Positions 51,931 through 60,068 of a stretch of 64,000 nucleotides of DNA are shown here, piece after piece. The first letter of the stretch is position 1; every line of letters starts with the position of its first letter. Below the pieces are notes generated by a model that saw nothing but the letters and a program-made list of their open reading frames with translations, made no database searches and was not told the DNA's origin. The stretch is taken from assembly GCF_001014615.2 (NCBI RefSeq), contig NZ_LBCQ02000008.1, positions 186,001 to 250,000 of the forward strand, in the 5' to 3' direction. Both the position numbers and the translations under genes were made by a program. The stretch comes from Aquamicrobium sp. LC103. GTDB lineage: Bacteria > Pseudomonadota > Alphaproteobacteria > Rhizobiales > Rhizobiaceae.

Positions 51931-52859
51931 AGCTCGATCTCCATCCCGTCGAAAGCGACCTCCCAACCCGCGGTCTCCACCGCGGCGCGTTCGGCCGAGC
52001 GCGCGTCGAGCACCGGATTGGTGTTGTTGATGTGGACGAATATTCGCCGTGCCTCGACGCCTGCGAGCGTGGCGATGGAGCCGGCATCGCCGGACATCGC
52101 GATATGGCCCATGCGCGCGCCGGTCTTCGTTCCGACGCCGGCGGTGATCATCTCGTCGTCGGTGTAGACGGTTCCATCGAAAAGCAGACAGTCCGTTCGC
52201 GTAAGCCGAGCTTTCAAGGCATCGTCGACCCGCGCGCAACCGGGAATGTAGACGGCATCCCCGCCTTTGCCGGAGAAGAGCCGGACGCCGATCGTGTCGC
52301 CGGCTTCCGAACCGTAGTCGCCGTCCGGGGCCGAGGCGTCCTCGAGGAACAGCGCGATCTTGCCAGGCACGGCGAAGGTCTCGACCGAGATGCCGGTGTA
52401 TGCGCCGTCGGCGCCGCAGATTTCGGTTGTCCCTTCGAGGACGAGGCGCCGGCGCGGGACGATCGCTGGGTCGAGCACATTGAAGATCGGATTTGCCTCG
52501 ATCGCGGAAAGCACGCGTTCGGCGGCATAAAGCGCGAATGGCTCGCGTTCGCGCAGGCTGAGCAGGCCGGCAATGTGGTCGACATCCGCGTTGGTCAGCA
52601 CGACGGCGCGGATCGGCGTCGAACGCAGCGGCGCATCCTGGGTCGGCTGAAGCTCCGGTGTCGCGGCGATTTGCTGGCGAATATCCGGCGAGGCGTTGAA
52701 GAGCACCCAGTCGCCGGGCACGGCGCTGGCGGCAAGACTCGACTGGGTACGCGGCTCGACGGCGGGATCGCCCTCGCGCGCCGCGCGGCTGAGGCGATAA
52801 TTGCAGTTCCATTGCGGAAAGCCGCCGCCCGCGGCAGAACCGATGATCTTCAAGCGCAT
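51927..52859 (-). CDS. pqqB: PQQ biosynthesis protein PqqB
   Basis: 310 residues of the metallo-beta-lactamase fold. The N-terminus MRLKIIGSAAGGGFPQWNCNY is the PqqB hallmark. The metal-binding region appears as TNADVDHIAGLLSLRE, and VHINNTNPVL lies near the end. PqqB hydroxylates the crosslinked PqqA tyrosine. It follows pqqA by 138 bases and overlaps pqqC. Confidence 0.95.
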   Translation of the reverse strand: MRLKIIGSAAGGGFPQWNCNYRLSRAAREGDPAVEPRTQSSLAASAVPGDWVLFNASPDIRQQIAATPELQPTQDAPLRSTPIRAVVLTNADVDHIAGLLSLREREPFALYAAERVLSAIEANPIFNVLDPAIVPRRRLVLEGTTEICGADGAYTGISVETFAVPGKIALFLEDASAPDGDYGSEAGDTIGVRLFSGKGGDAVYIPGCARVDDALKARLTRTDCLLFDGTVYTDDEMITAGVGTKTGARMGHIAMSGDAGSIATLAGVEARRIFVHINNTNPVLDARSAERAAVETAGWEVAFDGMEIEL

Positions 52860-52997
52860 GACCGGAACCCACGTCCGAAGGGCACGAACGAGTTATGCCT
52901 ACGACAAGCGCGGCCTCTTCTCGGAACGACGATGCTTTCGGGATTCGTCAACTCGCGCACCTCGCCGCGAGACGAGATGCGCGAGGCGAATTCGAGG

Positions 52998-53096
52998 CTA
53001 CTTTTTCTTTCCTCCGAGTTCTGCGGGAAGATAGCGAGAGATCTCCAGTCCTGCAGCAACTTGGCACATCGTGGGCTTTGTCCAGGTCTTTTTCAT
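52998..53096 (-). CDS. pqqA: PQQ precursor peptide PqqA
   Basis: 32 residues, starting MKKTWTKPTMCQVAAGLEIS. The glutamate and tyrosine that become PQQ are Glu18 and Tyr22 in E-I-S-R-Y, the invariant Glu-x3-Tyr spacing. The C-terminus is Gly- and Lys-rich. A strong AGGAGG lies ten bases before the ATG. It is the first gene of the minus-strand pqqABCDE operon. The sequence is unambiguous despite its small size. Confidence 0.95.
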   Translation of the reverse strand: MKKTWTKPTMCQVAAGLEISRYLPAELGGKKK

Positions 53097-53165
53097 CGTC
53101 TTTTCCTCCTGAGAATAGGATTGCCGAAGGTTCGATGGTGCCCGCGTGCATTATGCGCCGAAAAT

Positions 53166-53189
53166 CCGCGCGGATGCAAATCCACGCGG
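53166..53189. promoter_or_regulatory. imperfect palindrome upstream of pqqA
   Basis: CCGCGCGGAT-GCAA-ATCCACGCGG pairs at nine of ten positions. It lies about 70-95 bases upstream of the pqqA start, in the gap shared with the divergent dctB gene. It could be an operator or part of the pqqA leader. I see no strong promoter boxes beside it. Confidence 0.35.
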
Positions 53190-53373
53190 GTCAAGAAGGT
53201 TTGAACAATCGCTTCGGAACAAAATGCGGCGAACGGGATCTGCTGGCCGTTTCCGCTGGGCACCGCAAACCGAACCGTGAAGAATTGCGCCTCCCTCGGC
53301 GGAACACTTCAAGCGAACGGTGAAAGTCTCTAAACTGCGGGATTGAGCATGCTTGGAGGAAACCCTGCGCAAT

Positions 53374-55233
53374 ATGACGCCTGTCTCGCGCCGCTACTGG
53401 ATCGTTCTCGGCGCCGTCGCGGCAACCCTGTCGGCGGCGATCGCCTATTTCGGCACGAGCCACATGACCACGATCTACATGGAACAGGCGGCGCGCCGGG
53501 GCGACAACACGCTCGGGCTGGCGGTCTCGGCGCTGCGCGGCGAGTTGGCGCGTTACGAAAACCTGCCGGAGCTGATCGCCGATCACGAGCAGATCAAGGA
53601 GCTCGTGGAGAATCCCGGCGACCGAGAGCGCGTGGATGCCGCCAACCGGTATTTGAAGTCGATAAACGCGCTGCTGGAATCGTCCGACATATACATCATA
53701 ATGCCGGACGGAACGACGATCGCGGCTTCCAATTTCGACGGGCCGACCCCTTTCGTCGGTGAAAATTTCAGCTACAGACCCTATTTCCAGGATGCCGTTG
53801 CCGGCGGGGAGGGACGTTTCTTCGCGCTCGGCACCACCTCGCTCAAGCGCGGCTATTATTTCGGAGCGCCTATCCACACGAATGCCGGCATTTCCGGTGT
53901 GGTCGTCTTCAAGGTCGACGTGGACGTTATCGAACAGGCCTGGCACGGAACGGATTACGAGATCATCGTCACCGATCCCGAAGGCATCGTCTTCATGTCG
54001 GGGCGGGAGGATTGGCTGTTCACCGGTATCGGGGCGCTCACCGAGGACCGTCTGGCGAGGACGGCCGAAACGCGGCGATATGCCGATGCCGAGCTTCGCG
54101 AGCTGCCTGTCAGGCGAACCGTCACCGCCGAGCGTTATGACCTGCTCACGATCGAGAATCGCGCCGGGAGCACGGAATACCTGACGGTGTCGGAGCAGAT
54201 GCCTGAAGCGGATTGGACGGTCAGTGTCCTCCTCGACACAGCTTCGGCCCGTTCGCAGGCGATGATGACCGTGGTGGCGCTTCTGCTCCTGGTCGGTCTC
54301 GCGGCGATGGGGGCTGCGGTCTACCTCCAGAGCCGTGCGCGGCTGGCCGAACGGCTGGCGACGCAGCGCGAGGCCAAGGAGCAGCTCGAGCGGCGGGTTG
54401 CGGAACGAACGGCGGACCTCGCCGCAGTCAACAAGCGCCTGGAGCAAGAGGTCGACGAACGCCGCGCGACCGAACGCCAGTTGCGCAAGACGCAGGCCGA
54501 CCTGGTGCAGGCCGGAAAGCTCGCCGCGCTGGGACAGATGTCGGCGGCCTTGTCCCATGAGTTCAACCAGCCGCTGGCGGCCGTTCGCGCCTATGCCGAC
54601 AACGCTACGGTGCTGATCGACCGCGGCCGCGGCGCGGACGCACGCATGAACATCGGCCGGATCGCCGCGCTGGTTGAACGGATGGCGTCGATCAGCCGGC
54701 ATCTGCGCAATTTCGCGCGCAAGCCCAATGCAAAGCTGCGGCCGGTGCTGCTCGAAGAGGTCGTGCGCGACATGCAGGAGATCGTCTCCGCCCGCCTGCG
54801 GGTGGCGGAAGTCGAGCTTGCAATCGACCTCGGCGACGAGCCCATCTGGCTGATGGCCGGCTCCGTGCGCCTGCAGCAGGTCCTGGTCAACATCGTCTCG
54901 AACGCGGCAGACGCGGTGGAAGGCCAGGCCGAGCGCTTCGTCGGCATCAGCGGGCGACGGCAAGGCGACCGCGTCGTCATCGCCGTACGCGACAATGGCC
55001 CGGGCGTGCCTGAGGCGATCGCGGCGCGGATATTCGATCCGTTCTTCACCACCAAGGGTGTCGGCAAGGGCTTGGGGCTGGGCCTGTCCATCTCCTATAA
55101 CATCGTCAAGGATTTCGACGGCAGCCTGACGGTTTCCAACCTTCCCGAAGGCGGCGCGGAGTTTCTGATCGAACTTGATGCGGCCGCCGAAGATGCGGTG
55201 GACGGGAACGTGAATCTGGAAGTGGCGCTATGA
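53374..55233 (+). CDS. dctB: C4-dicarboxylate-type sensor histidine kinase DctB
   Basis: About 619 residues. One membrane helix near the N-terminus and another near residue 300 flank a periplasmic double-PAS sensor with FSYRPYFQDAVAGGEGRFFALGTTSLKRGYYF and GAPIHTNAG, the DctB ligand region. A coiled coil (EQLERRVAERTADLAAVNKRL) leads to the phospho-acceptor histidine in SHEFNQPLAAVRAYADNA and an ATPase domain with FDPFFTTKGVGKGLGLGLSI. It senses an organic acid and phosphorylates DctD. Start is the ATG at 53374, or possibly TTG at 53353. It overlaps dctD by four bases. Confidence 0.9.
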   Translation: MTPVSRRYWIVLGAVAATLSAAIAYFGTSHMTTIYMEQAARRGDNTLGLAVSALRGELARYENLPELIADHEQIKELVENPGDRERVDAANRYLKSINALLESSDIYIIMPDGTTIAASNFDGPTPFVGENFSYRPYFQDAVAGGEGRFFALGTTSLKRGYYFGAPIHTNAGISGVVVFKVDVDVIEQAWHGTDYEIIVTDPEGIVFMSGREDWLFTGIGALTEDRLARTAETRRYADAELRELPVRRTVTAERYDLLTIENRAGSTEYLTVSEQMPEADWTVSVLLDTASARSQAMMTVVALLLLVGLAAMGAAVYLQSRARLAERLATQREAKEQLERRVAERTADLAAVNKRLEQEVDERRATERQLRKTQADLVQAGKLAALGQMSAALSHEFNQPLAAVRAYADNATVLIDRGRGADARMNIGRIAALVERMASISRHLRNFARKPNAKLRPVLLEEVVRDMQEIVSARLRVAEVELAIDLGDEPIWLMAGSVRLQQVLVNIVSNAADAVEGQAERFVGISGRRQGDRVVIAVRDNGPGVPEAIAARIFDPFFTTKGVGKGLGLGLSISYNIVKDFDGSLTVSNLPEGGAEFLIELDAAAEDAVDGNVNLEVAL

Positions 55234-56582
55234 GTCCCGGCGAAATTCTGCTGATAGACGACGAGGAGGAAATGCGCGAGGCGACCGCGCAGGGGCTCGA
55301 TCTTGCAGGCTATCGGGTCCGTCAGTTCGCGGGCGCCGAAAGAGCGCTAGACTTGGTGGGATTCGGATTCAACGGCATCGTCATCACCGACATCCGCATG
55401 CCGGGAATGGATGGCGTGACGCTGATGTCGCGTATCCACGAGCTCGATGCCGACATTCCCGTCATCCTTATCACCGGACATGGCGATGTTCAGCTTGCCG
55501 TCAGGACCATGCGCGAAGGCGCCTATGATTTCATCGAGAAGCCGTTCTCCGTTGGCCATGTCGCGGACATTGCGGCGAGGGCGCTGGATCGCAGGCAACT
55601 CGTGCTGGAAAACCGGCTGCTGCGTGCCGCGGCCGGCCAGCGCGACGATCTCGAACAGCGCCTCATCGGCCGTGCGAACGTCATGATCGACTTGCGCTAT
55701 CGCGTCCGCGCGGCCGGTCCGACGGATGCCGACGTGCTGATCGTCGGCGAAACTGGGACCGGGAAGGAAGTGACTGCGCGGGCCCTGCACGATCTGAGCC
55801 CGCGCGCCGACAGGCCGTTCATCGCGATCAATTGCGCGGCCCTGCCCAGCAACCTGATCGAGAGCGAGCTGTTCGGTCATGAGGCCGGCGCTTTTCTTGG
55901 CGCGATGCGCGCGCGCTTCGGGAAGTTCGAATTGGCGCAAGGCGGAACGATCCTGCTCGATGAGATCGGCGCCATGCCGCTGGACGTCCAGGCCAAATTG
56001 CTGCGCGTCATTCAGGAACGGACCATCACCAGACTCGGCTCCAATGAGGTCTACCCGCTCGACGTGCGCTTCATGGCCACCAGCAAGGTCAATCTGGAGG
56101 ACGAGGTGGCGGCAGGCCGCTTCCGCGCCGATTTGCTCTACCGGCTGAACGTCGTGACGCTCAACATCCCGCCGCTTTCGGCGCGGCGCGAGGATATACC
56201 ACTTCTGTTCCTGAAGCTCGTCAACGAAGCGGCGGTGCGTCATCGCCGCGATCCGGTTCCGGTGCCGCCGCAGATCATTTCCGCCATCGCGGAGCGCGAC
56301 TGGCCCGGCAATGTGCGCGAGTTGCGCAATGCAGCGGACCGTTTCGGGCTGGGTCTCGGCCTGCAGTTCGATGATGCGCGCGCCACCGCGACACAGCCGA
56401 CGCGTCTCGCCGAGCGCGTCGCCGAATTCGAGAAGACGGTGATCATCAACGCGCTTGCCGCACAGCGCGGAAGCCTCAAGCCGGTCTACGAGTCGCTCGG
56501 ATTGTCACGGAAATCCCTATACGAGAAGATGCAGAAATACGGGCTGGACCGTCGGCATTTCGTTCTCGCCGACGAAGACTAA
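55230..56582 (+). CDS. dctD: sigma-54-dependent response regulator DctD
   Basis: 450 residues. The receiver domain carries the phospho-acceptor Asp54 (ITDIRMPGMDG). The AAA+ domain has Walker A GETGTGKE at 173-180 and Walker B ILLDE at 241-245. A Fis-type helix-turn-helix ends the protein (GSLKPVYESLGLSRKSLYEKMQ). The sigma-54 contact loop at 220-225 reads GAFLGA instead of the usual GAFTGA. It should activate a sigma-54 promoter in response to DctB; the adjacent tctCBA operon is the likely target. Confidence 0.91.
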   Translation: MSPGEILLIDDEEEMREATAQGLDLAGYRVRQFAGAERALDLVGFGFNGIVITDIRMPGMDGVTLMSRIHELDADIPVILITGHGDVQLAVRTMREGAYDFIEKPFSVGHVADIAARALDRRQLVLENRLLRAAAGQRDDLEQRLIGRANVMIDLRYRVRAAGPTDADVLIVGETGTGKEVTARALHDLSPRADRPFIAINCAALPSNLIESELFGHEAGAFLGAMRARFGKFELAQGGTILLDEIGAMPLDVQAKLLRVIQERTITRLGSNEVYPLDVRFMATSKVNLEDEVAAGRFRADLLYRLNVVTLNIPPLSARREDIPLLFLKLVNEAAVRHRRDPVPVPPQIISAIAERDWPGNVRELRNAADRFGLGLGLQFDDARATATQPTRLAERVAEFEKTVIINALAAQRGSLKPVYESLGLSRKSLYEKMQKYGLDRRHFVLADED

Positions 56583-56590
56583 ACGCGTGA

Positions 56591-56642
56591 ATGGGTGGAT
56601 TTCCACCCTCGTGCGTGCGGCTATGTTACCAAATCCACCCAT
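56591..56642. promoter_or_regulatory. inverted repeats downstream of dctD, likely DctD binding sites
   Basis: GGGTGGA-TT-TCCACCC (56593-56608) is a perfect 7-bp inverted repeat. Its left arm ATGGGTGGATTT (56591-56602) recurs as exact reverse complement AAATCCACCCAT at 56631-56642. They lie 220-270 bases before tctC. A weak GG-N10-GC pair that could be a sigma-54 core is at 56708-56721. The arrangement suits upstream activator sites for DctD. Confidence 0.55.
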
Positions 56643-56861
56643 CGAGTGATCGGGAGTCCGATCAAACCCGCCACAATCGACGCAACCCTGTTGCATCTTC
56701 CTTGCCCGGTCGACTGACTGCGCACGTGTCATGTCGGTTTAGGGAGGAACCGGTTCTGCGGACGCGTCCGCATGTCTTCTCCCGAGACCCAGCAAAACGA
56801 GCACCTGAAGCGGTGCCGGCCTCGAGCTGGCCAGCAAAGGGCATCCCCAGGAGGAAAGCAT

Positions 56862-57830
56862 ATGAAAAAGACAATGATCATGGCGGCCGCGTTCGCGGCG
56901 ATGAGCGGCACGGCGCTGGCGCAGTCCTACCCGTCGCAGCCGATCACCATCATCGTTCCGTTTTCGGCCGGCGGCCCGACCGACACGGTGACCCGTCTCG
57001 TCGCCCAGGCCATGAGCCAGGATCTCGGGCAGCAGATCGTGGTGGAGAATGTCGGCGGCGCCGGCGGAACGCTCGGCGCCGCGCGCGTCGCCCAGGCCGG
57101 CAATGACGGCTACACCCTGCTTCTGCACCATATCGGCATGGCGACGTCCGCCACGCTCTACCGCCAGCTTCCCTACAATCCGCTCGAGGACTTCGCCTAT
57201 GTCGGCCTCGTGACGGAAGTGCCGATGACGATCGTCGGTCGCGCCGATCTGGAGGTCGACACCTTCGAGGATCTGCTGGCCTATGTCCGCGAGAACGGCG
57301 AGGACGTCATGTACGCCAATGCCGGCATCGGCGCGGCCTCGCATCTGTGCGGTCTGCTGTTCATGAACGCGCTCGACACGCAGATGACGACCATCCCCTA
57401 TCAGGGGACGGGCCCGGCGATGACCGATCTGATGGGCGGGCAGGTCGATCTTCTCTGCGACCAGACGACCAACACGACGAATCAAATTCGCGACGGCTCG
57501 GTCAAGGCCTACGCCGTGACGGTGCCGCAGCGCGTCGAAAGCCTCCCCGATCTTCCGACGGCGTCCGAAGCCGGACTTGCCGATTTTAACGTCAGCATCT
57601 GGCACGGGCTCTACGCGCCCGCCGGCACTCCCGACGAGGTCGTCGAGCGGCTGAGCCAGGCCTTGCAGGTCGCGTTGCAGGACGAGACCGTGGCCCAGCG
57701 CTTCGCCGACCTCGGCACCGCGCCGTCGCCGAGCGAAGACGCGACCTCGGCGGCCCTGCAGGCGAAGCTTGAGGGCGAGATCGAGCTGTGGCGCCCGATC
57801 ATCGAGGAAGCGGGCGTCTACGCCAACTGA
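56862..57830 (+). CDS. tctC: tripartite tricarboxylate transporter binding protein TctC (Bug family)
   Basis: 322 residues. A signal peptide ends at A-L-A-Q, followed by YPSQPITIIVPFSAGGPTDTVTRLVA, the Bug-family opening. Further conserved segments are VVENVGGAGGTLGAARVAQA, TIPYQGTGPAMTDLMGGQVDLLCDQ and PAGTPDEVVERLSQAL. It binds a carboxylate in the periplasm for the TctAB channel. AGGAGG precedes the ATG at 56862; the frame upstream is open but not coding-like. Confidence 0.93.
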   Translation: MKKTMIMAAAFAAMSGTALAQSYPSQPITIIVPFSAGGPTDTVTRLVAQAMSQDLGQQIVVENVGGAGGTLGAARVAQAGNDGYTLLLHHIGMATSATLYRQLPYNPLEDFAYVGLVTEVPMTIVGRADLEVDTFEDLLAYVRENGEDVMYANAGIGAASHLCGLLFMNALDTQMTTIPYQGTGPAMTDLMGGQVDLLCDQTTNTTNQIRDGSVKAYAVTVPQRVESLPDLPTASEAGLADFNVSIWHGLYAPAGTPDEVVERLSQALQVALQDETVAQRFADLGTAPSPSEDATSAALQAKLEGEIELWRPIIEEAGVYAN

Positions 57831-57906
57831 CGATGAGCCGATGGTCGAGGCCGTGCGTGCCGTCAGGCGCGGGCGGCCTCGCGTCCTCAATGCAATGGAG
57901 TAACGG

Positions 57907-58356
57907 ATGCTGTCTCGCGACTACAAGGACATCGTCGGAGGGGCGCTGCTCGTCATCGTCGGGCTGGTCTTTTCCTGGTATGCGGCGACCCATTACGATC
58001 TCGGCACGCTTCGCCGCATGGGGCCGGGCATGTTTCCGGCCGCGTTGGGGATCGTGCTCGCCGGCTTCGGCGCGATCATGGCGGTCCCGGCTTTCTTCCG
58101 GCGAGGCGAGGTGCCGTCCGTGCGGATCTGGACCCCGCTCTTCGTGCTGACCGGCGTCGCCGGATTTGCCGTCCTCATTCGGCCGTTCGGCCTCATTCCC
58201 GCGATCCTCGCCGTCTCCATCATCTCGTCCTTTGCCGAATTGAAGGTTCGGCCGATCAGCCTGACGATCCTGAGCGTCAGCCTCTGCGTCATAGCGTGGC
58301 TGGTTTTCCGCGTCGGGCTCGGCCTGCCGATCGCCATGTACAGGTGGCCATTCTGA
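57907..58356 (+). CDS. tctB: tripartite tricarboxylate transporter small permease TctB
   Basis: 149 residues with four membrane helices, including YDLGTLRRMGPGMFPAALGIVLAG, the typical TctB motif. It is the small membrane subunit of a TTT uptake system. It lies 76 bases after tctC, and its stop TGA shares its A with the tctA ATG. Confidence 0.9.
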   Translation: MLSRDYKDIVGGALLVIVGLVFSWYAATHYDLGTLRRMGPGMFPAALGIVLAGFGAIMAVPAFFRRGEVPSVRIWTPLFVLTGVAGFAVLIRPFGLIPAILAVSIISSFAELKVRPISLTILSVSLCVIAWLVFRVGLGLPIAMYRWPF

Positions 58357-59894
58357 TGGATATCCTTTCCAATATCGCGATCGGCCTCGATACGGCGCTG
58401 ACGTTCAACAATCTGTTCTACTGCTTTCTCGGCGTGTTCCTCGGCACGCTGATCGGCGTCATCCCCGGCATCGGCGTGCTGTCGGCGATCTCGATGCTGT
58501 TTCCACTGACCTTCTACCTCGATCCGACCACCGCGCTGATCATGCTGGCCGGCATCTGGTACGGGACGTCCTATGGCGGCAACACCGCCTCGATCCTGCT
58601 CAACATCCCAGGAACCCCGGCCAATGCGGTCACCTGCCTCGACGGCTATCCGATGGCCCGGCAGGGGCGCGGCGGCGTGGCGCTCCTGATGACGACCGTC
58701 GCCTCCTTCGTCGGCGGCTCGATCGGCATCGTTCTCTTGATGCTGTTTTCGCCGATCATCGCAAACTATGCGCTGAGCTTCGGGTCGGCGGAGTATTTCG
58801 CCCTGATGGTGCTCGGTCTCGTCGCGGCCTCGACGATTTCGGACGGGTCGGCGGTCAAGGGCCTGGCGATGGTCGTGCTCGGCATCATGTTCGGCACGGT
58901 GGGCGCGGACATCTATACCGGAACGCCGCGCTTTTCCTTTGGCGTCCTCGAATTGACCGATGCCATCAGCCTGATCGCGCTGGCGATGGGCGTGTTCGGC
59001 GTGTCCGAGGTGATCGCCTCCGTGCGCAACGTCAATGTCGGCGACATCGATCCGGAGAGCGTCAAGTTCCGGGCGATGAAGCCTACCCGGGACGACATGA
59101 AACGGTCGTGGTTTCCGATGCTGCGCGGCTCCTCGATCGGCGCCTTCTTCGGTACCTTGCCAGGCACGGGGCCGTCGGTCGCCGCCTTCATGGCCTATGC
59201 GGTCGAAAAGCGCGTCGCCAAGGAGCCGAAGCGCTTCGGCAAGGGCGCGATCGAAGGGATCATGGGGCCGGAATCGGCCAACAATTCCGCCGACCAGACC
59301 TCGTTCATCCCTACTCTGTCGCTGGGCATTCCGGGCAGCCCGACCATGGCGCTGATGCTCGGCGCGCTGATGATCCACGGTATCGCGCCGGGCCCCACGC
59401 TGATGACCGATCAGCCGTCGCTATTCTGGGGGCTCATCATGAGCTTCTGGATCGGCAATCTGATGCTGGTGATCCTGAACGTGCCGCTGATCGGCGTGTG
59501 GGTCCGGCTGCTGATGATCCCTTACCACCTGCTGTTCCCGGCCGTTCTGATGTTCATCTGCATCGGAACCTATTCGGTCAACAACAGCGCGTTCGAGGTC
59601 TGGCTCGTCGTCTTTTTCGGTTTCGTCGGCTACGCGATGCGCATCTTCGACTTTCCGGCGGCACCGTTGCTTCTGGGCTTCGTGCTGGGGCCGCTGATGG
59701 AGGAACATTTCCGGCGCGCCATGCTCCTGTCGCGCGGCGATTTCGCAACCTTCGTCGACCGCCCGATCAGCGCGACCGTCATGGGCATTACGGCGATCCT
59801 CCTGATGTGGGGGTTCTGGTCGGCGCTTAGACAGCGGAAGAAGGAACGGGCGCTGCAGTCCGAAATGGCGGAGGAGACGGCTTCGCGGGGATGA
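58356..59894 (+). CDS. tctA: tripartite tricarboxylate transporter large permease TctA
   Basis: 512 residues with about twelve membrane helices. TctA hallmarks are present: GVIPGIGVLSAISMLFPLTF, WYGTSYGGNTASILLNIPGTPAN, FGTLPGTGPSVAAFMAYAVEKR and GIPGSPTMALMLGALMIHGIAPGP. It forms the ion-coupled channel for organic acids with TctB and TctC. The ATG at 58356 overlaps the tctB stop by one base. A perfect hairpin follows the gene. Confidence 0.94.
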   Translation: MDILSNIAIGLDTALTFNNLFYCFLGVFLGTLIGVIPGIGVLSAISMLFPLTFYLDPTTALIMLAGIWYGTSYGGNTASILLNIPGTPANAVTCLDGYPMARQGRGGVALLMTTVASFVGGSIGIVLLMLFSPIIANYALSFGSAEYFALMVLGLVAASTISDGSAVKGLAMVVLGIMFGTVGADIYTGTPRFSFGVLELTDAISLIALAMGVFGVSEVIASVRNVNVGDIDPESVKFRAMKPTRDDMKRSWFPMLRGSSIGAFFGTLPGTGPSVAAFMAYAVEKRVAKEPKRFGKGAIEGIMGPESANNSADQTSFIPTLSLGIPGSPTMALMLGALMIHGIAPGPTLMTDQPSLFWGLIMSFWIGNLMLVILNVPLIGVWVRLLMIPYHLLFPAVLMFICIGTYSVNNSAFEVWLVVFFGFVGYAMRIFDFPAAPLLLGFVLGPLMEEHFRRAMLLSRGDFATFVDRPISATVMGITAILLMWGFWSALRQRKKERALQSEMAEETASRG

Positions 59895-59916
59895 TGCCGG
59901 AGCAGGTTTCGACATT

Positions 59917-59945
59917 GGCAATGTGCCTTCGAAGGGCACATTGCC
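59917..59945 (+). terminator. hairpin after tctA
   Basis: GGCAATGTGCC (59917-59927), loop TTCGAAG and GGCACATTGCC (59935-59945) form a perfect 11-bp stem just after the tctA stop, with GGTTT following. It probably ends the dctBD-tctCBA transcripts. Confidence 0.6.
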
Positions 59946-60068
59946 GGTTTCGCGAAGCAATCCTTTCCGCCCTGCAAAGCTTAATATTTTTGACACGACG
60001 GGCACCGCGCCTACGATCGGACGGGCAATTTACTCCGCCTTGCGGTCTTCAGCCCGGATCACTCCTTC

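Noticed and set aside
56834-56850. GG-N10-GC match to a sigma-54 promoter immediately before tctC
   Set aside because: The -12 part reads GGGCA rather than TTGCA. A start site there would fall on or inside the tctC ribosome binding site.
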